Shown in pieces: positions 30,901 through 41,933 of a DNA stretch of 64,000 nt. The DNA is taken from assembly GCA_040954595.2 (NCBI GenBank), contig CM082577.2, forward strand, positions 4,092,001-4,156,000, read 5' to 3'. The stretch's first letter is position 1, and each line of letters begins with the position of its first letter. The notes beneath the pieces were generated by a model. It was not told the DNA's origin. It ran no database searches and saw nothing but the letters and a program-made list of their open reading frames with translations. Position numbers and translations under genes: made by a program. Origin of the DNA: Balanoglossus misakiensis (lineage: Eukaryota > Hemichordata).

Positions 30901-33900
30901 GTGATCACTGATATCAAAATTCCACTCACAGTTATTATTTCTGCTCCTGGAAAGACTAGTGAATTCATTTAAGTTTAAATTACAATAGCTCTCAGAGTCA
31001 GATGGAAATAGCGGTGAACTGTTGTGTGGGTCAAATAGTGTAACCATGAGCTGCTTTGCAGAGATGAATTGTTGCTGTGAGAGGTTTTAAACTGCACATA
31101 AAAAGCCTGATTGAAGATATACCCGAGTGTACAGTGTTCTCTTTAAAAGTGCATTGGGGTGTAACATGCATGATGTGTTGTTGTTTTTCCTAACGGCCTG
31201 CATGCATTAAGATATATATGACTCAACCCTTGGCTATAACCCTAGCAGACAGCTGCATACCTAAAATCTTGAGAAACTCAAGTTTAGCGACAATTACAAG
31301 GTGTGATGACACATTCCTGTTTTCCACGCAAGAATATTTCACCGAGATTTTATCGGTTCACAAAACGCCCAGTTCTTACACAAGAAATGGTCATCAAGAT
31401 TTTCATGGCCTGTGACTTTTCACTATTAATGACCAACACGAACTCTTATCTGCATCTTCCAGACAACAGACGAAACTCAAATACGCTTTGTCAATGGATA
31501 GCATACCACTTTCCCCTTTTTCAAACAAGTTTGTTAATGGGGCTACAGCATTCAGGCATGGCTGAAGCTGCGTAAGTGTTGGACGTAAGGCTGTCGTTAG
31601 TGTCGGACATAAGAAGTGCGAGCAAACATTGCTATTGTATGCTGTCTTCAAAGCGGGGCTTTCAAAATACTTATGATAGTATGCACCTCAAAAATCACAG
31701 CCTCAAACATTTTATTATATTTTGCCAAAGGCAACTTTAGTCTGGTGCATATTTTGGAGTTTTATCGATTGCATTAGATATATAGTGACATACAGCCCCA
31801 ATAGCTGCAAATATTTCCATAATTATACTTTTAAAGAGATAGGTATACATGAACATATTATCAACCTCTGATTGTGGCAGTACATTTATTAAATATGAGC
31901 AAGTTAAAAAATAAATGGGTGCCACACCTGTTTATCCAGTCAGCCATTGCAATCTTGAATTCACAACTATCATGGCATGCACGTATGGGTATTAGCAGAT
32001 AAGAATCTCTACAAAGTTATAATGCACAGATGTCACTGACATACAGATCACGACTGTATCACGAAAGCTAAAAGCAATGTGTTTGAATTATCTATGGCCC
32101 CTTGGAGATTGTATAAAGACCCAATATTACCAAGGGACACACATATTGGTAGTGACAGGAATATGTATGCAGCTGTCCGTGTGCCCTGTCACACTCCAGA
32201 CATGCAATAAATTATTTTGACTTTTAAATTGTCTTGAGGATGACCATCCAACTGGAAACAAATGTGAGGCTAAGTAATGGGTAATTATCTTGTCACAAAC
32301 ACAGTACTTACACCATAAATGTTTGAAACAAGTACTGTTTAAATATAAAATGGAAGTGGCATAACTTTTGTGTTGTAAAGTCACACGTATGTTTTGTTTT
32401 GTTTTGTTGTAGTTTGAACTGTTTCAAAGTTAATGGTGATTGACCTTAAGTGCTGGTGTGAACCCAAATGACTATTTATGGTCTTAAAGAAGACATGGAC
32501 CCCTCTTTCCTGCAAATAATTATAACCAGAATGTTGTTTGTTTCTTTTATTTGTTTAGGGAGGGTCAGACTTCGATAATGAGTTTGACCTGACAGTGACC
32601 CTTTGATAGTCAATAAATGCATCATAAAACTGTAAACCACACTCACTCCTGAAGGCAAATGTCTCTGCAGCTCTGAAATAACTGATACACTGATTATATT
32701 AAATTTCACAAACTAAATGAAGAAGTTATATTATTATAACTTATCAAATAAGATTTGATTCTGTTCTTCTGATTCATATGAATTTGTATCAATTCTGCTT
32801 GTATCAATTATAGTATATATCACAGTTGACTTCAGATAAATTACTTTTTTAAGATTTATTAGTTATATGTGGGTTTTACCCTTTCTTTCCCCAGAGACTA
32901 TGGAAACTTATTTGAGGACTCAGCAAACCATCTGAGTGGAACACTGCCATCCTGAACAGCTGACTATTCCAATCATGACCAAAGTCTACACTGGATGAAA
33001 CGTATAGCCAAGTGTCCAGGGATCTGCTGTTGATTGAACGTGTCTGCCTGTCAGCTTTAATAGCTGCACTGCATGGTCAGCGCATGCAGTGGAAGACATC
33101 GGGGTGACGGCCACAAGGTTGTTTTGTGTACTTGTCCTGGAGACCGCAATAAACGTAGGTGAAATAAGAGATGAGTAATACACTTGCTTGGGCATGGAAT
33201 CAATAGGACGTGGGACCATAACTGTCTTCTAAGCAACGTCAGAAGCATAATCGCATTTGATGCTCAGATGAACGGCTCCCAGTTATGCCAAGCTTGGAAT
33301 GTAGCAATGCCGTGAAGCAAGATATATTCTTGAATTTAAAGTTCAACTCAAAGGTCAAGCTGGAATCAATTAATTAATCACTTGCACAGCCATTTCCAGC
33401 CACATATATTCTCTGTGTTATGTAGTCACCAATCACTTAACTTTTACTTTCACTGCCAAGCTTAATACATGTGGAGGACATTCTCTTGTGACACAGGACA
33501 AACATTTTAACAACACATGGTCCGTTGTTGTCACAAAAATTACAATTATTCTAGTTTCATACAAAGCTTCAATTGACTAGAACAATGTATTTCTTGGCTA
33601 GCAACCCGATAATTAAGCAAATTTCTGGCAATGGGCAGAAAATCCATCATCTATTCAACCACCATATGAACACATTACTCCCTGACCTTGAAGAAGAGCA
33701 AGCAACTGCACGATCATGCTGACAAACAGATGCAGATTCCTGCCTGGTGGTGAAATATTTATCTTTAATAGGAGGCCTGAACTGTACAGCCAGGTGCCTG
33801 CCACTTGAAGTCGTTAACATAAATAAATGCTCTTCCATACTCTCCATGCTACGTATGGGTGACAAGTCAAATCTTTACTGGTTATACTTCCAAGACACCA

Positions 33901-36900
33901 TAAATGCTAGATTTTCACGGCAGATGCACAAACTTTGAGTTTTTTTTCAGTCACTTTTGCTGTTGTTTCTAACCTCTCCACACTGACAACAGACAAACCT
34001 ATAAAAATATACACTGATGCAGCTGCATTCATACATTTCTAGATGATGTCCAAAGGATTACTTGATAATTAATGAGAGTAGGTGTAAATGTAGCCTGGTT
34101 GCTATTTTCAGAAACTCTGGTGAAAAAATCACTTCTCATGTTAACTTTTACGGTCATGAAGTGAGCTGAAAAATTCCTGCTAAAATCGGCCAGCTATGAG
34201 TATGGAGTTTTAAGGACTGCTGGCCTGCTGTGAGTTGGAGATGGCGGCAACAGTGAGAATTTATAGGGATATATCCAACAGTCTGAATCAAAATATATAT
34301 AAAATCATGTATACACGCATGGTATATGGGACACAGCCAGGAACAGACATCACTGATCCAGCCTGGGAGTACAAAATGATTTATTTCTGGAACTGATGGT
34401 GTAGATTCTGATGTAGAACTAGTTCAGAAAAGAAAGTCAACCAACTGATCTCCAACCAACTGATGCATGGAAAGTTCAGGCTACCTCGACATTGCTTCAG
34501 GTTATTATAAAAACAGATCAATATAGATTGCAGGTTACTTTTGGTAAAGCAATCACAGCACTGATGTTTACATAACCAAGCACTCGCTGGTTTTTAAAGT
34601 GAGCTGGAAGATTGCCTCTGTCATTCAATAAACCTTTACATAATGTGAAAAAATAAAGGAACAGACACATTCACAGCTAGCTAATGTCCATTTAAAGGAT
34701 GACACACAAAAAGACCCCAATCTACCAGTCTCCTCATCCTAGACTAAATAATTCAATGAAATTTTATACAACTAACTCATGAATTCAATTCGTCATATGG
34801 AGTTTGTTGAAGTAACAGGTCTCTTATTTCAAATGTTATTAAACCTATTCTATAATCTCTCTCTCACTAAGATTAATCAATCATGCTTTCTTTTACATAT
34901 TGTTTTCATGATAGGCATTAAAATAATGACACTAATTGATATACTTTGTAACTGTACATCATTTTTCATCCTTGTGATTCTAACCTTTGATCTCTTCATA
35001 TAAACTACAATGTTATCAAATTGGTTTTAACCCTTTCACCCCCAGTCCTCTCCGCATAAGTCCAACTTCACCATAGAAAACAATGAATTTGGACCTAACC
35101 ATGGTGGTAAAAGGGTTAAAGAGCATCTCTTGCAAAGTGCTCCCTCAGTGTACTTCACGGGCAAGATAATACATGTGAAATAAGATAGTGAAATGACAAA
35201 CAGTGCAAATACCCTTTCAATCATATAAAGCATTGCCAACTGACTTGTGGTTTCCCACACACTTCTTTCAATTCATAAATTTATCTAGCAACAATTTTCA
35301 TGTCAAATTCAATACAAACCAAGGGCTATTATAACAATCACAGATTTTTGCCAAGCTTTGAGTTAATTTGTGTATATTATACATGGCCTTTCACCCTAGT
35401 GATATATAATATGTATTGGTATTCATATGATGTTCCCTAATGCCCTTTGGAAGGGATGATCGCAATGACAATTACCAAGCAGCATGCTTATTTGTTCAGA
35501 ATTTTTCTTCAAACTTGTGTCATTTCATAATATTTTTGGGTGGTGGAGTGGGGAAGAAAGGGGAGCATTATTTTTGGTTCATTTAATGCAAACTTCACTC
35601 TGCAAGTTGTACTTTTTTTCCTAATTTTTACCACCCATTCCAGGATCTTCAAACCTGTCCAAATAGTTTTAATAAAATAATCTGTCCAACATCTGAGAAG
35701 GTCATTCAGAATACTTTTAACACATGCCTCGTGCAGTGTTCAGATGAATGACATTTCAACATGCTTCACTACAGATGAAACCATTATTCTAGGGGGTGGC
35801 CATGCAAGAGGTATTTCTGGTTTTATTATTTTGGCAACTTTTTGGCAGCCATCTTTTTCCAAAATGTTGGTTTGAATCAGTGTTTCTTTCCTCCAGTAAA
35901 GGGGGAATAAACTTCTTCCTTTACTGAAAAGACAAACACACAGCATCTACCTTCAATCAGGACCTGATTTTTTCTTCTTCAAAGTACCCCACTGTCAAAT
36001 GATTATCCCCGCAAAGTAGAAAACAACACATTACTTCTCATATATCACTAAAACTGCAAGTGTAAGTGAGTCCAGTCAGACATTCATAATTAACATGAGT
36101 GACCAACTGAAACCACAGACTGAGAAAATAAATTCTACACTAGAACAGGAAATTGGAGATAAAAGGTGACAGACAATATAGTTTAGAAATCTCAATTCCC
36201 AATTGGTACGCTCATTACCCACAGTTGGGTGCAAATGAGTTTAAGGAAACAATCAGGTCTGTCCTACATTCAAAACACAGATTACATAATCTCAGGGTCT
36301 GGCTTTCATGTACATTCTGAAGTAGTCCCCCTGCAGGAAATATCCACGGCTTACAATTGCACCAATTGGGCTTGTTTCATCGCCACGTCTGGCTTTTTTT
36401 GTGAAATTAAGAGACATACTTGGTGGAAAAACAACTGGTTACATAAAATGTGTTTCTCTGAGCAGATTTGTTAACAGTGAATTAACCCCCATTGTTTGCA
36501 AGAAATACAACCTGGGATGCTGACAGACAGTATTATCACCAAGGAATTCTTTTTTTGACCAGTGTGGTCTACCAGTCAATTCTCAACACAAGTACCAGTG
36601 CAGGCAAATTAAAAAAGGAACTATTCCAAATCTTTTTTATACCATATTCAAAATAGATTTACTGCTTTATTTAATTCTCTTTCAGTCAGTCTGGCTCTCC
36701 CCCTCATCTCTATGTGAAAATCTGAATGTACATGTATAAGTACTCCATCTGCATCAAGAATGTTGCCAAACAAACAAAATGAGATATTGACATTTATTTT
36801 TTTTGATGGCTGGTTGGTGATTGATGTTCAATTTTACAAACAGTCACATGCAGATGTCAAGTAAAAATTGTATTACAACCTGATGGGTTCTGGTTGTACC

Positions 36901-39900
36901 TGGATATGTTAAAACAGACACTGCTGTTATTTACTCAGTGGTTAAAACTTAAGTTAGTTGAGCATATTATACTGAATGCCCAAACCCCCTGGGCAATCCA
37001 GGTGTCATTCAGCGCAGAGGGGTAAAATCCTCTCTACAATGGGGGTATACCTATCTGGAAAGTGTAACTGCCAAATTTTCCTACAGAAACTTGAAATGGA
37101 TAAATAAAAGATAAATAAAATAAGGTTGAGTTCAAGTGCTTTTATTTTAAGCCTTTCATTAACGGACATCACAGTAAAATTACAGAAAGCATATAAAAAA
37201 CAAGCAGATATCGCTGCCAATTGACTATTTGAATACATTTGCTATCATGCGATTTACAATGGCCTTTGAGGTAAGGAGCATGGTGGGTAGTTTCACTGAC
37301 TTGAACAGATATGGATCTGCAAACAACACTGACTAACAAGTGAGAGTTGGTTGGAGTGCACAGCTAATCCAATTAATTTCAAGGGTGACCAGTGGGGAGT
37401 TAATTAGGTTTACAGCCAGAACAGCAGTGATACAAAGCTATTTGAAACTATACTAACAACCGATGAAAATTGAGAACCCCACATGAACCCTGGGTACATC
37501 TGGGCCTCTCCCAGAAATGAAAACAGGTACATGTGATAGGGTTGACCTGAACTTTTGCTTGTGAAAGGGGACAAATATTTTGAAATTCTACACCACGTTT
37601 GTCACACCAGACAATACCACATGTCCTGACTGAAAGGTACTACATGCCAAATTATGGAAACAAAGCCACCACTGTGTGACATCATTAATTTGGTTATATT
37701 TGTAGTTTTTCAGGTTACTCATTTTCTGCCAAGGCACGGCTGTCATCCAGCTTTTAGGATTCAAGTGTTAGACATGACGTTGGGGGAACTGGAAGTAAAC
37801 ACCCAGTTAAAAATAATGATTTTATAACATGAGTTTTAACTCAATGAAATTGAAAAAAGACATGGGATATTAAAAAGTGGCTGGGAAGTATTATTGACAT
37901 GTCATTAAATAATATCCACTGCCTAGTAAAGTTACTGTGTAGCGTAAACTCTTTGTTGCTCTAAGTCTTCACAGGTTTTACCAGAGATCAGTAGTGGAAT
38001 GCACTTCACATACCAATAACTTTCATCCCACTCTATGATAGGCACTGGCAACTTAGAAAACCAGAAATTTCTATCTCAAGATGTTGTAATGAACAGGTTT
38101 CAACTCTAGGGGGGGGGGGGGGTCATGACACAGGAACAGGGGAAAGGAATCATTCACTTTCCTTTAGAAATGACATGACTATAGTCTTTGGCTGTGATTC
38201 TTACTGAAAAATATGCACTGCTACCTCAGCAGCATCAATTGGCATTATGTGGGCTGATTTGTGCCTATTAGAGGAATGTTTATGTTCAACTGCCAAAGAT
38301 CACTCACTCGTTTGCCCAAGTAAACAGCCCCTGGGGAAACCCTTCTGCCCCAAGGGCAGTGAATATATTTTAGCTGTCACTGACATACGCATGCAATAAC
38401 AGCTGAATAACATCTCCCACAAGTAAGCTGTGAATTTAGTGGGTGTGCAAGATGTCATCTGCAGACATGCGGGAATAAACTTTTGAAGGTATCTAGGAAA
38501 GGGGACAAATGAAGCTACCCCATCAGGAAAGATTTGTCATACTGGACCTTTATCTAGGCTAGTGTCTATGCTGCATGGACTTCACAGTGTTTTAATCGTC
38601 AATGTACATCTCAGGAAATCTGTCACCTGTGAGTGACCGTGAATGAATTGCCATGATTAGCCAACAATACACTGTTTCCTCTCCGTGAGAAAACAATGAC
38701 GTCTTAAATATTTGTGTTTCTGCAGCAAATCCCTTCAGATCCAAAGAATTAATGTGGACAGTTGTGAAAGCTTACTCCGATCACAATGAAGCATGGTTTT
38801 AAGATTAAGGATTGTAGCTACTTTTTATTTTTTACGTCACAGAGTATGCCCTGGTAACCTGTGTAACGCTAAAGCCTAAAGGGGACAATTTCTTTTTGTT
38901 TTATCTCCCTCGCCAAGATTTTTCACGATTCACTTCACTAGACATAATCTCTAATTGTTCCCTCTGGCTATGATCTTCTTGTTATCCGCACTACATGTAC
39001 ATGTTACCAGAGACTGACAGTTCCTACTGAGATACAACACCCAAGTCTTCTTTAGAATGCAACCAGATACCAAATGGATCACGATATTTGACGAAAGGAC
39101 CTGCTAAAGGTATTATGGACACCCTCATTTTTTAGTTCCATTAAATCATAATCATAGACTGAGAATATTATTTTAAAATTAATTTGAATTTTACCGAGAG
39201 TTATATATAGAAGAAACTCGAACCATGTAAAATCATATCATAAACTTAAAATTGACAAAATTGTATCAAAAAAGTAGTTGACGAGTCAATGTGAAGTTGA
39301 TAACCATCACACAAATAAATAAAATATTAAAATATTTCACGCAACTAAATTTTCTGCCCATCCTGGACTTTGTTATCACTTTAACTACAACAATTCTGAA
39401 AATGAAGTTTTGGTAACTTCTTGAGATCAGCATGGACATTCAACATCATATCTTTTACAACAGGATCTATAAAACGAATCCGCACAACATCTAATGCCTG
39501 TTTTTTTATTTTACTGAGGCCTAATTGTGACCTTAATTGGATATGGGAATGGATATCTCTTTGGGTTATTTAAGAATGCGATGTTTATTCTGGTACTTTC
39601 TAATGTTAAATGAGATCTGACATTTGCACTCATCGAGTGAAATCAGCCGATCAACTATCAGAATGCGACGTGTAGGTATCACACCTCTAAGGCAGAAAAC
39701 ATGTACATGTATCTTGTCACTGTAACATCATACAATTGACAATTTTGTTGTCAAATTCTATTTATTTGCCTCCCAAACGAGCTATTGGCAAATTGCAGGA
39801 AGTCCCACCAGTATTATAAGGTCCAGCTTTTAACGTCGAATCATGCATGCCCATTGAATTCTTTACCACCATGTCTTCTTTCACAGAAGTCAACCTTCAC

Positions 39901-41571
39901 TGAATAAAAGATACCCCCCTCCACCCCATTACGTAGTTTCAAGATACAAGACGTTTGGTCTTTGAACTGAGAAAGGAAGCAGAGCTCTATATTGTGCATA
40001 GGTACCTGCCTATTTTGTAACAAGAGAGAAAATGTGCATTGATACCAATACCCTTTCCACTACAGTTGGCACGAACAACACATTGCAGTGCATTTTTCTC
40101 AGAGAGATCTGTTGTAGGTTTCTATCAATTGGCAAGATTGACAACATTCAGTGAAACTGAAAGTCTTAACAAACTTTTGTTGTTGAGCGGGCATATTTGG
40201 AGGTCACATGCAGGAGTGGCTTTTGTCAACTTCAATGCAAAATCCCAGCCACTGTGAATGTGGTCTGAGTTTTTCAGGAGAGGTGGTAAATGCCACAGAA
40301 CTGCCATGCTGTGTTTGCTGTGATGCTCAACAGGTGGAACTGCACTTTGAATGAACAGATGTTCTTGTAAAACCATGTGCATAAATAAACACAGAAATAC
40401 AAAGTCCTTTGCCCATTTGTGCACATTTCTGTTTGAATGGCTATCACTTAACGTTGTAGACACTGAGTTATACCTTGTGTCTGCAAACAGTTTATTCCAG
40501 AATAGGATTATTTCAAGGTAGTTTACAATGAACACTACCTAATAGACAAAGAGTTTCATCTTGATACAGTGAAATCTGTCCATTACAGGGCACCTTTGGG
40601 AACAGAAAGTCTGTCCTTAGTATTCTATTCAAATCATAACTTTCGCCATGAAAAATCCGTCCTTAACAGAGGTGTCCTGATTAGAGACAGAGGCATTCAT
40701 AATGAAAGGTTTCACTGTATACAATATCACTTACCTTTGTTAATAAGCTGTTCATCAGTGATGCAACCAAATCCTGAGATTTCAAGTGACTACACATGTG
40801 AACAATAGCTGGGAATATAACATAAAAACATGCACAATTTATGGTTGGGCTGGTATTATTTTGCTCAAACCATTCTGATAGACTATATAAGTTACAAGAT
40901 TGAAAAGTCTCAATAATCATATAATGGAATTTTCTCCAACCTGGTTGCCAAGATTTGACAGAATGCCTGCCAATACCTATCCTTATACATGTATCATCCA
41001 TACAACCTGAAATTGTTGACAATCTAACTAGTTTACAAAACAACTGACCCTCAGTGGCCATTGTAGCAAGTCTTCTGTCCCCATACCAGACCATGCCTGC
41101 AAGAATTAAAAAAACAAGGGTTTCTCATTTATTTATGCATTGTTTGTACACAGGTCTAGGTAACTTGGTAGGGTTAAGACTGAAAATGTTGATTTGTGTG
41201 ATTAAACAGAAATTTGCAAAATCAAAGAAAATCAGTATCTTCATTGATTTTGCAAAATTCTCCTTGGCAACTCTTCCCTTGCACTTTAATCCTTTAAACA
41301 ATTTCAAAAACAGGAAATTCTCACCATGTAGAAGTGAAACAAAGTGTATTGTTGCTGGGTCCTCTGGTGTTAATACAGAGTACATTTCTACAGGTTTGCT
41401 GTTGCACATACTAAGAAATTCTGACAGTGTGTGCTTCTTCTTTGTTATTGTGGTGCCAGAGTCTTCCAGAACTTCTACAGCACACCCTACACACAGTGTG
41501 CTGTTGTCTTTTTTAATCAACCATCTTTCATCATGGTGGCCATGGTTGGCTACCCAAGCCACTGCCTCCAT
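15942..41571 (-). CDS. MEI1: Meiotic double-stranded break formation protein 1 (MEI1), 29 coding exons
   Basis: MEI1 is an ARM/HEAT-like nuclear protein needed for SPO11-dependent meiotic DNA breaks and synapsis. It is related to plant PRD1. Exons (minus): 41571-41325, 41096-41049, 40808-40735, 27702-27597, 27053-26862, 26246-26155, 26006-25846, 25626-25519, 23257-23228, 22478-22344, 21818-21660, 21383-21266, 21160-21049, 20909-20849, 20658-20555, 20284-20173, 19919-19768, 19556-19429, 19329-19228, 18842-18680, 18486-18388, 18148-18035, 17808-17666, 17394-17319, 17091-16916, 16690-16612, 16436-16327, 16257-16189, 16109-15942. They sum to 3438 nt (1145 aa); human MEI1 is 1274 aa. All phases agree. 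Diagnostic matches to vertebrate MEI1 as I know it: SVYGLEAIMRALQ, PDLSCVYTHNPAVLQ, VYLSLLYLAFCYGDR, YILAQNVLIVQDNE, HQPWNLKLMELTL. The protein is helix-rich throughout with no catalytic motif. The first three exons are the least certain; they rest on phase and ORF evidence. One intron is GC-AG and one is only 79 nt. Confidence 0.88.
16110..16188 (-). other. 79-nt MEI1 intron near the C-terminus, open to retention
   Basis: The donor is CAT|GTGCAAG and the acceptor follows a pyrimidine tract (CTGTTTCTAATTTTCCAG). Splicing gives NNFHQH-LHTFPNVAK, which lines up with vertebrate MEI1 and ends in a stop at 15944-15942. The intron contains no stop in the incoming frame. Retention would therefore give a different tail that ends at 16059-16057. 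Confidence 0.65.
16914..16915 (-). promoter_or_regulatory. GC 5' splice site in MEI1 (GC-AG intron 16691-16915)
   Basis: The exon ends GTACAG and the intron starts GCAAGT, a perfect match to the stringent GC-AG donor consensus. Joining at this point gives phase 0, which the next exon (16690, DNEILQCC) requires. The nearby GTACTG would give phase 1 and break the frame. Confidence 0.75.
23258..25518 (-). other. MEI1 intron of 2.3 kb, empty
   Basis: This AT-rich intron lies between the exon ending ATKG and the 30-nt exon encoding FQMLGEILL. I see no element, RNA gene or extra in-phase exon in it. Confidence 0.7.
29060..29410. repeat. Degenerate tandem array: 61 bp duplication plus CCATTTAAA units
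   Basis: A 61 bp unit containing GTCACATACATCGCACTTAA occurs twice (29099-29159, 29160-29220) with few differences. It is followed by four GACCATTTAAA or GTCCATTTAAA phrases spaced about 40-45 bp. The phrases recall the internal repeats of the TACAGTGAAA-type MITEs, so the array may be an expanded MITE interior. Confidence 0.6.
29456..29469. promoter_or_regulatory. RFX-type X-box palindrome in MEI1 intron 3
   Basis: GTTGCCATAGCAAC is a complete two-half-site RFX consensus (GTTGCC, 2 bp spacer, GCAAC half). RFX factors drive ciliary and testis genes in animals. A role for MEI1 is only inferred from position. Confidence 0.4.
30242..30322. repeat. ACAT/ACAG microsatellite
   Basis: Interrupted CATA and CAGA tetranucleotide runs lie in MEI1 intron 3. 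Confidence 0.85.
35027..35119. mobile_element. TTAA-flanked hairpin MITE (piggyBac-like), copy 2, 93 bp
   Basis: The left end is TTAACCCTTTCACCCCCA and the right end, read inward from the other strand, is TTAACCCTTTTACCACCATG. The arms pair imperfectly over roughly 35 bases around a short A-rich loop. It lies in MEI1 intron 3. TTAA target duplication plus CCC termini point to the piggyBac superfamily. Confidence 0.7.
38109..38122 (+). repeat. Poly-G tract (14 G)
   Basis: An uninterrupted run of about 14 G in MEI1 intron 3. The exact length may be a sequencing or assembly artefact. Confidence 0.7.
40565..40719. mobile_element. TA-flanked MITE (155 bp) 14 bp from a MEI1 splice donor
   Basis: The element starts TA-CAGTGAAATCTGTCC and ends GGTTTCACTG-TA, so it has inverted termini of about 10-12 bases and a TA target site, as in Tc1/mariner-type MITEs. 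It contains repeated CTGTCC phrases. The donor GT of MEI1 exon 3 is at 40734-40733. Confidence 0.65.
41325..41571 (-). CDS. MEI1: MEI1 first long coding exon (N-terminal 82 residues)
   Basis: ATG at 41571-41569 has good context (GAGATGG) and opens MEAVAWVANHGHHDERW. The exon ends CATG|GTGAGA. An acceptor TTTTTAG lies at 41587-41588 in frame upstream, so this ATG sits in a second exon. An alternative upstream start exon at 41933-41919 (MVAWK, Kozak CAACATGG, donor AAG|GTACAC) is also in phase and would add 10 residues. Confidence 0.6.
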
Positions 41572-41662
41572 CTCTGGTCTAATGAACTAAAAATAAAAAC
41601 GTCATGGAATCTGTAACAGACTGTAGGCATACAAGGTAGTGAAGGTATGTCTATTTCGAGCA

Positions 41663-41680
41663 GGGGGGGGGGGGGGGGGG
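41663..41680 (+). repeat. Poly-G tract (18 G) near the MEI1 start
   Basis: This run lies between the candidate MEI1 start exon (41933-41919) and the acceptor at 41587. Confidence 0.75.
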
Positions 41681-41918
41681 TCTCCCGGTCCCGATCCCCA
41701 AAGTATCATCATCATGGCTAAGGAGACTGCAAGTTACATGTACAATCACCATCACTGGACTTTTCGGTTGCTACTCGAGTACGTTTGTTCTTAATTTTAT
41801 CTCTGGGATCCTGAAAACAATGTCGAAAATAGAAAGAAGCTAACCCACGGATGCGAATCTTCTTCTCTTAGTCAGAAATGTGGCAATATGGCAGAAAGCG
41901 TTGAGCTGCCCCGTGTAC

Positions 41919-41933
41919 CTTCCACGCCACCAT
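41919..41933 (-). CDS. MEI1: Candidate alternative 15-nt start exon of MEI1
   Basis: This exon encodes MVAWK followed by the donor GTACAC. Phase 0 joins the acceptor at 41587, giving MVAWKFIRPEMEAVAW in frame. A ribosome scanning a transcript that includes this exon would meet this ATG first. It is inferred only. Confidence 0.4.

Larger units (their letters stand above)
27703..40734 (-). other. MEI1 intron 3, 13.0 kb, with no gene recognised
   Basis: Both flanking exons are phase 0, so no exon is required between them, although a small one could be missed. The intron holds a 61 bp tandem duplication (29099-29220), degenerate CCATTTAAA repeats (29060-29410), a partial MITE (about 29780-29815), a palindromic RFX-type X-box (29456-29469), an ACAT microsatellite (30242-30322), a TTAA MITE (35027-35119), a G14 tract (38109-38122) and a TA-flanked MITE (40565-40719). 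I found no RNA gene or transposase ORF. Confidence 0.75.

Noticed and set aside
40941-40966. Possible extra 26-nt MEI1 exon encoding ILSNLGNQ
   Set aside because: It has an acceptor, but its donor (GTTGGA) is weak. Including it would shift the frame of the next exon, whereas skipping it joins exons 2 and 3 in phase.
41054-41590. 178-aa plus-strand ORF
   Set aside because: It is antisense to MEI1 exons 1-2, which have splice sites in phase and an ARM-like composition. It shows no family match.
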